Source of the DNA: Roseobacter sp. SK209-2-6
Lineage (GTDB): Bacteria > Pseudomonadota > Alphaproteobacteria > Rhodobacterales > Rhodobacteraceae
Direction of reading: 5' to 3'
Length of the DNA stretch: 64,000 bases
NCBI RefSeq assembly: GCF_000169455.1
Contig: NZ_AAYC01000012.1
Span: forward strand, 62,001 to 126,000
The notes under the pieces are model-generated. The model did no database searches. It worked only from the letters and a program-made list of their open reading frames with translations, and was not told the origin of the DNA. A program made the translations under genes and the position numbers. Positions 63,709 to 64,000 of this stretch are shown one piece after another (within the stretch, counting starts at the first letter, position 1; every line of letters starts with the position of its first letter).

Positions 63709-64000
63709 GCAGGCCCGCTCAATTGTTTCCTTAGACGTAGAGCGATGGCGCCAATACTGGTAGAGGGAAAAGCCAATTGTCTTTAGCAGAAGATTTCTGA
63801 ACAGCAATGTCGAGGGCTTCCTTTGGCTTAGCTAGTATAAAACAACAAAGGTTGTGGCACAGATCCAGCAATGGATACTCGTAACGAATGACAATCTACG
63901 AAAAGGGCCAAAAACGAGAGGTGGAAGAATAAGAAGCTGTACCGCGAGCAAGGGGAAGAGATATAGTTCAGCGACGTTAGGCCAAGGCGGCGGGGGCTTT
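63709..64000. other. Window end without a recognisable gene
   Basis: 292 bp upstream of the PqiA-like gene. It includes a TTG alternative start at 63807 for that gene, but otherwise no gene. The last 100 bp (plus strand) are AT-richer and have no clear frame. Confidence 0.4.

Noticed and set aside
1-64000. tRNA, rRNA, CRISPR array, insertion sequence or prophage
   Set aside because: I looked for tRNA cloverleaf patterns, regularly spaced repeats, transposase-like frames and integrase motifs and found none in the sequence.

Overview
The window looks like a chromosomal segment of a marine Roseobacter-group alphaproteobacterium (Rhodobacteraceae; Phaeobacter, Ruegeria or Leisingera type). This is inferred from the roughly 60% GC coding style, a nuo operon interrupted by small lineage-specific genes, a NuoE with a long C-terminal extension, two Hint-domain proteins, and the order nuoN-birA-coaX-rnj. 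I see no rRNA, tRNA, CRISPR array, insertion sequence, integrase or phage gene. Almost everything is core metabolism and housekeeping.

Layout. 0-5 kb: amino-sugar synthesis (glmU-glmS, glmS cut by the window edge), with a divergent phosphoglycolate-phosphatase-like gene and a DegT-type aminotransferase. 5.2-14.8 kb: a leucine/isovalerate catabolic operon (ivd, acyl-CoA synthetase, mccB, mccA, hmgL, methylglutaconyl-CoA hydratase) holding three extra genes of unknown role (an exported six-cysteine protein, a 152-residue protein and a small P-loop kinase). 15-32 kb: the complete 14-subunit complex I operon (nuoA-N) with six additional genes, including a 46-residue single-span membrane protein between nuoC and nuoD and two similar-looking lipoproteins flanking nuoG. 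32-35.2 kb: birA, coaX and rnj. 35.3-41.2 kb, minus strand: a 58-residue protein, an RhlE-type helicase, a glycosyltransferase, prfC and a Hint-domain protein.

41.4-46 kb: a short-chain dehydrogenase, an AlkC-like DNA repair protein, a probable arsenite methyltransferase and an orphan ABC ATPase. 46-49 kb: a WYL-type regulator next to a small monooxygenase-like protein, then tatABC. 49-53 kb: a SigZ-like ECF sigma factor followed by a glutathione-S-transferase-like gene, two different P-loop ATPases and a 65-residue protein. 53-58 kb, minus strand: surE-pcm-nlpD, a short-chain dehydrogenase, a small PilP/GspC-like protein and a DUF2199 protein. 58-64 kb, minus strand: purF, a Hint-domain gene, cvpA, radA and a PqiA-like membrane protein.

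How the genes fit together: leucine breakdown feeds acetyl-CoA and acetoacetate into respiration through complex I. BirA supplies biotinylation needed by MccA. TatABC exports folded redox proteins. SurE, Pcm and NlpD form the usual stress and cell-envelope cluster. The most interesting unexplained material is the set of small genes inside the nuo operon, the orphan genes in the leucine operon, and the Hint gene between cvpA and purF with a CtrA-like site upstream.
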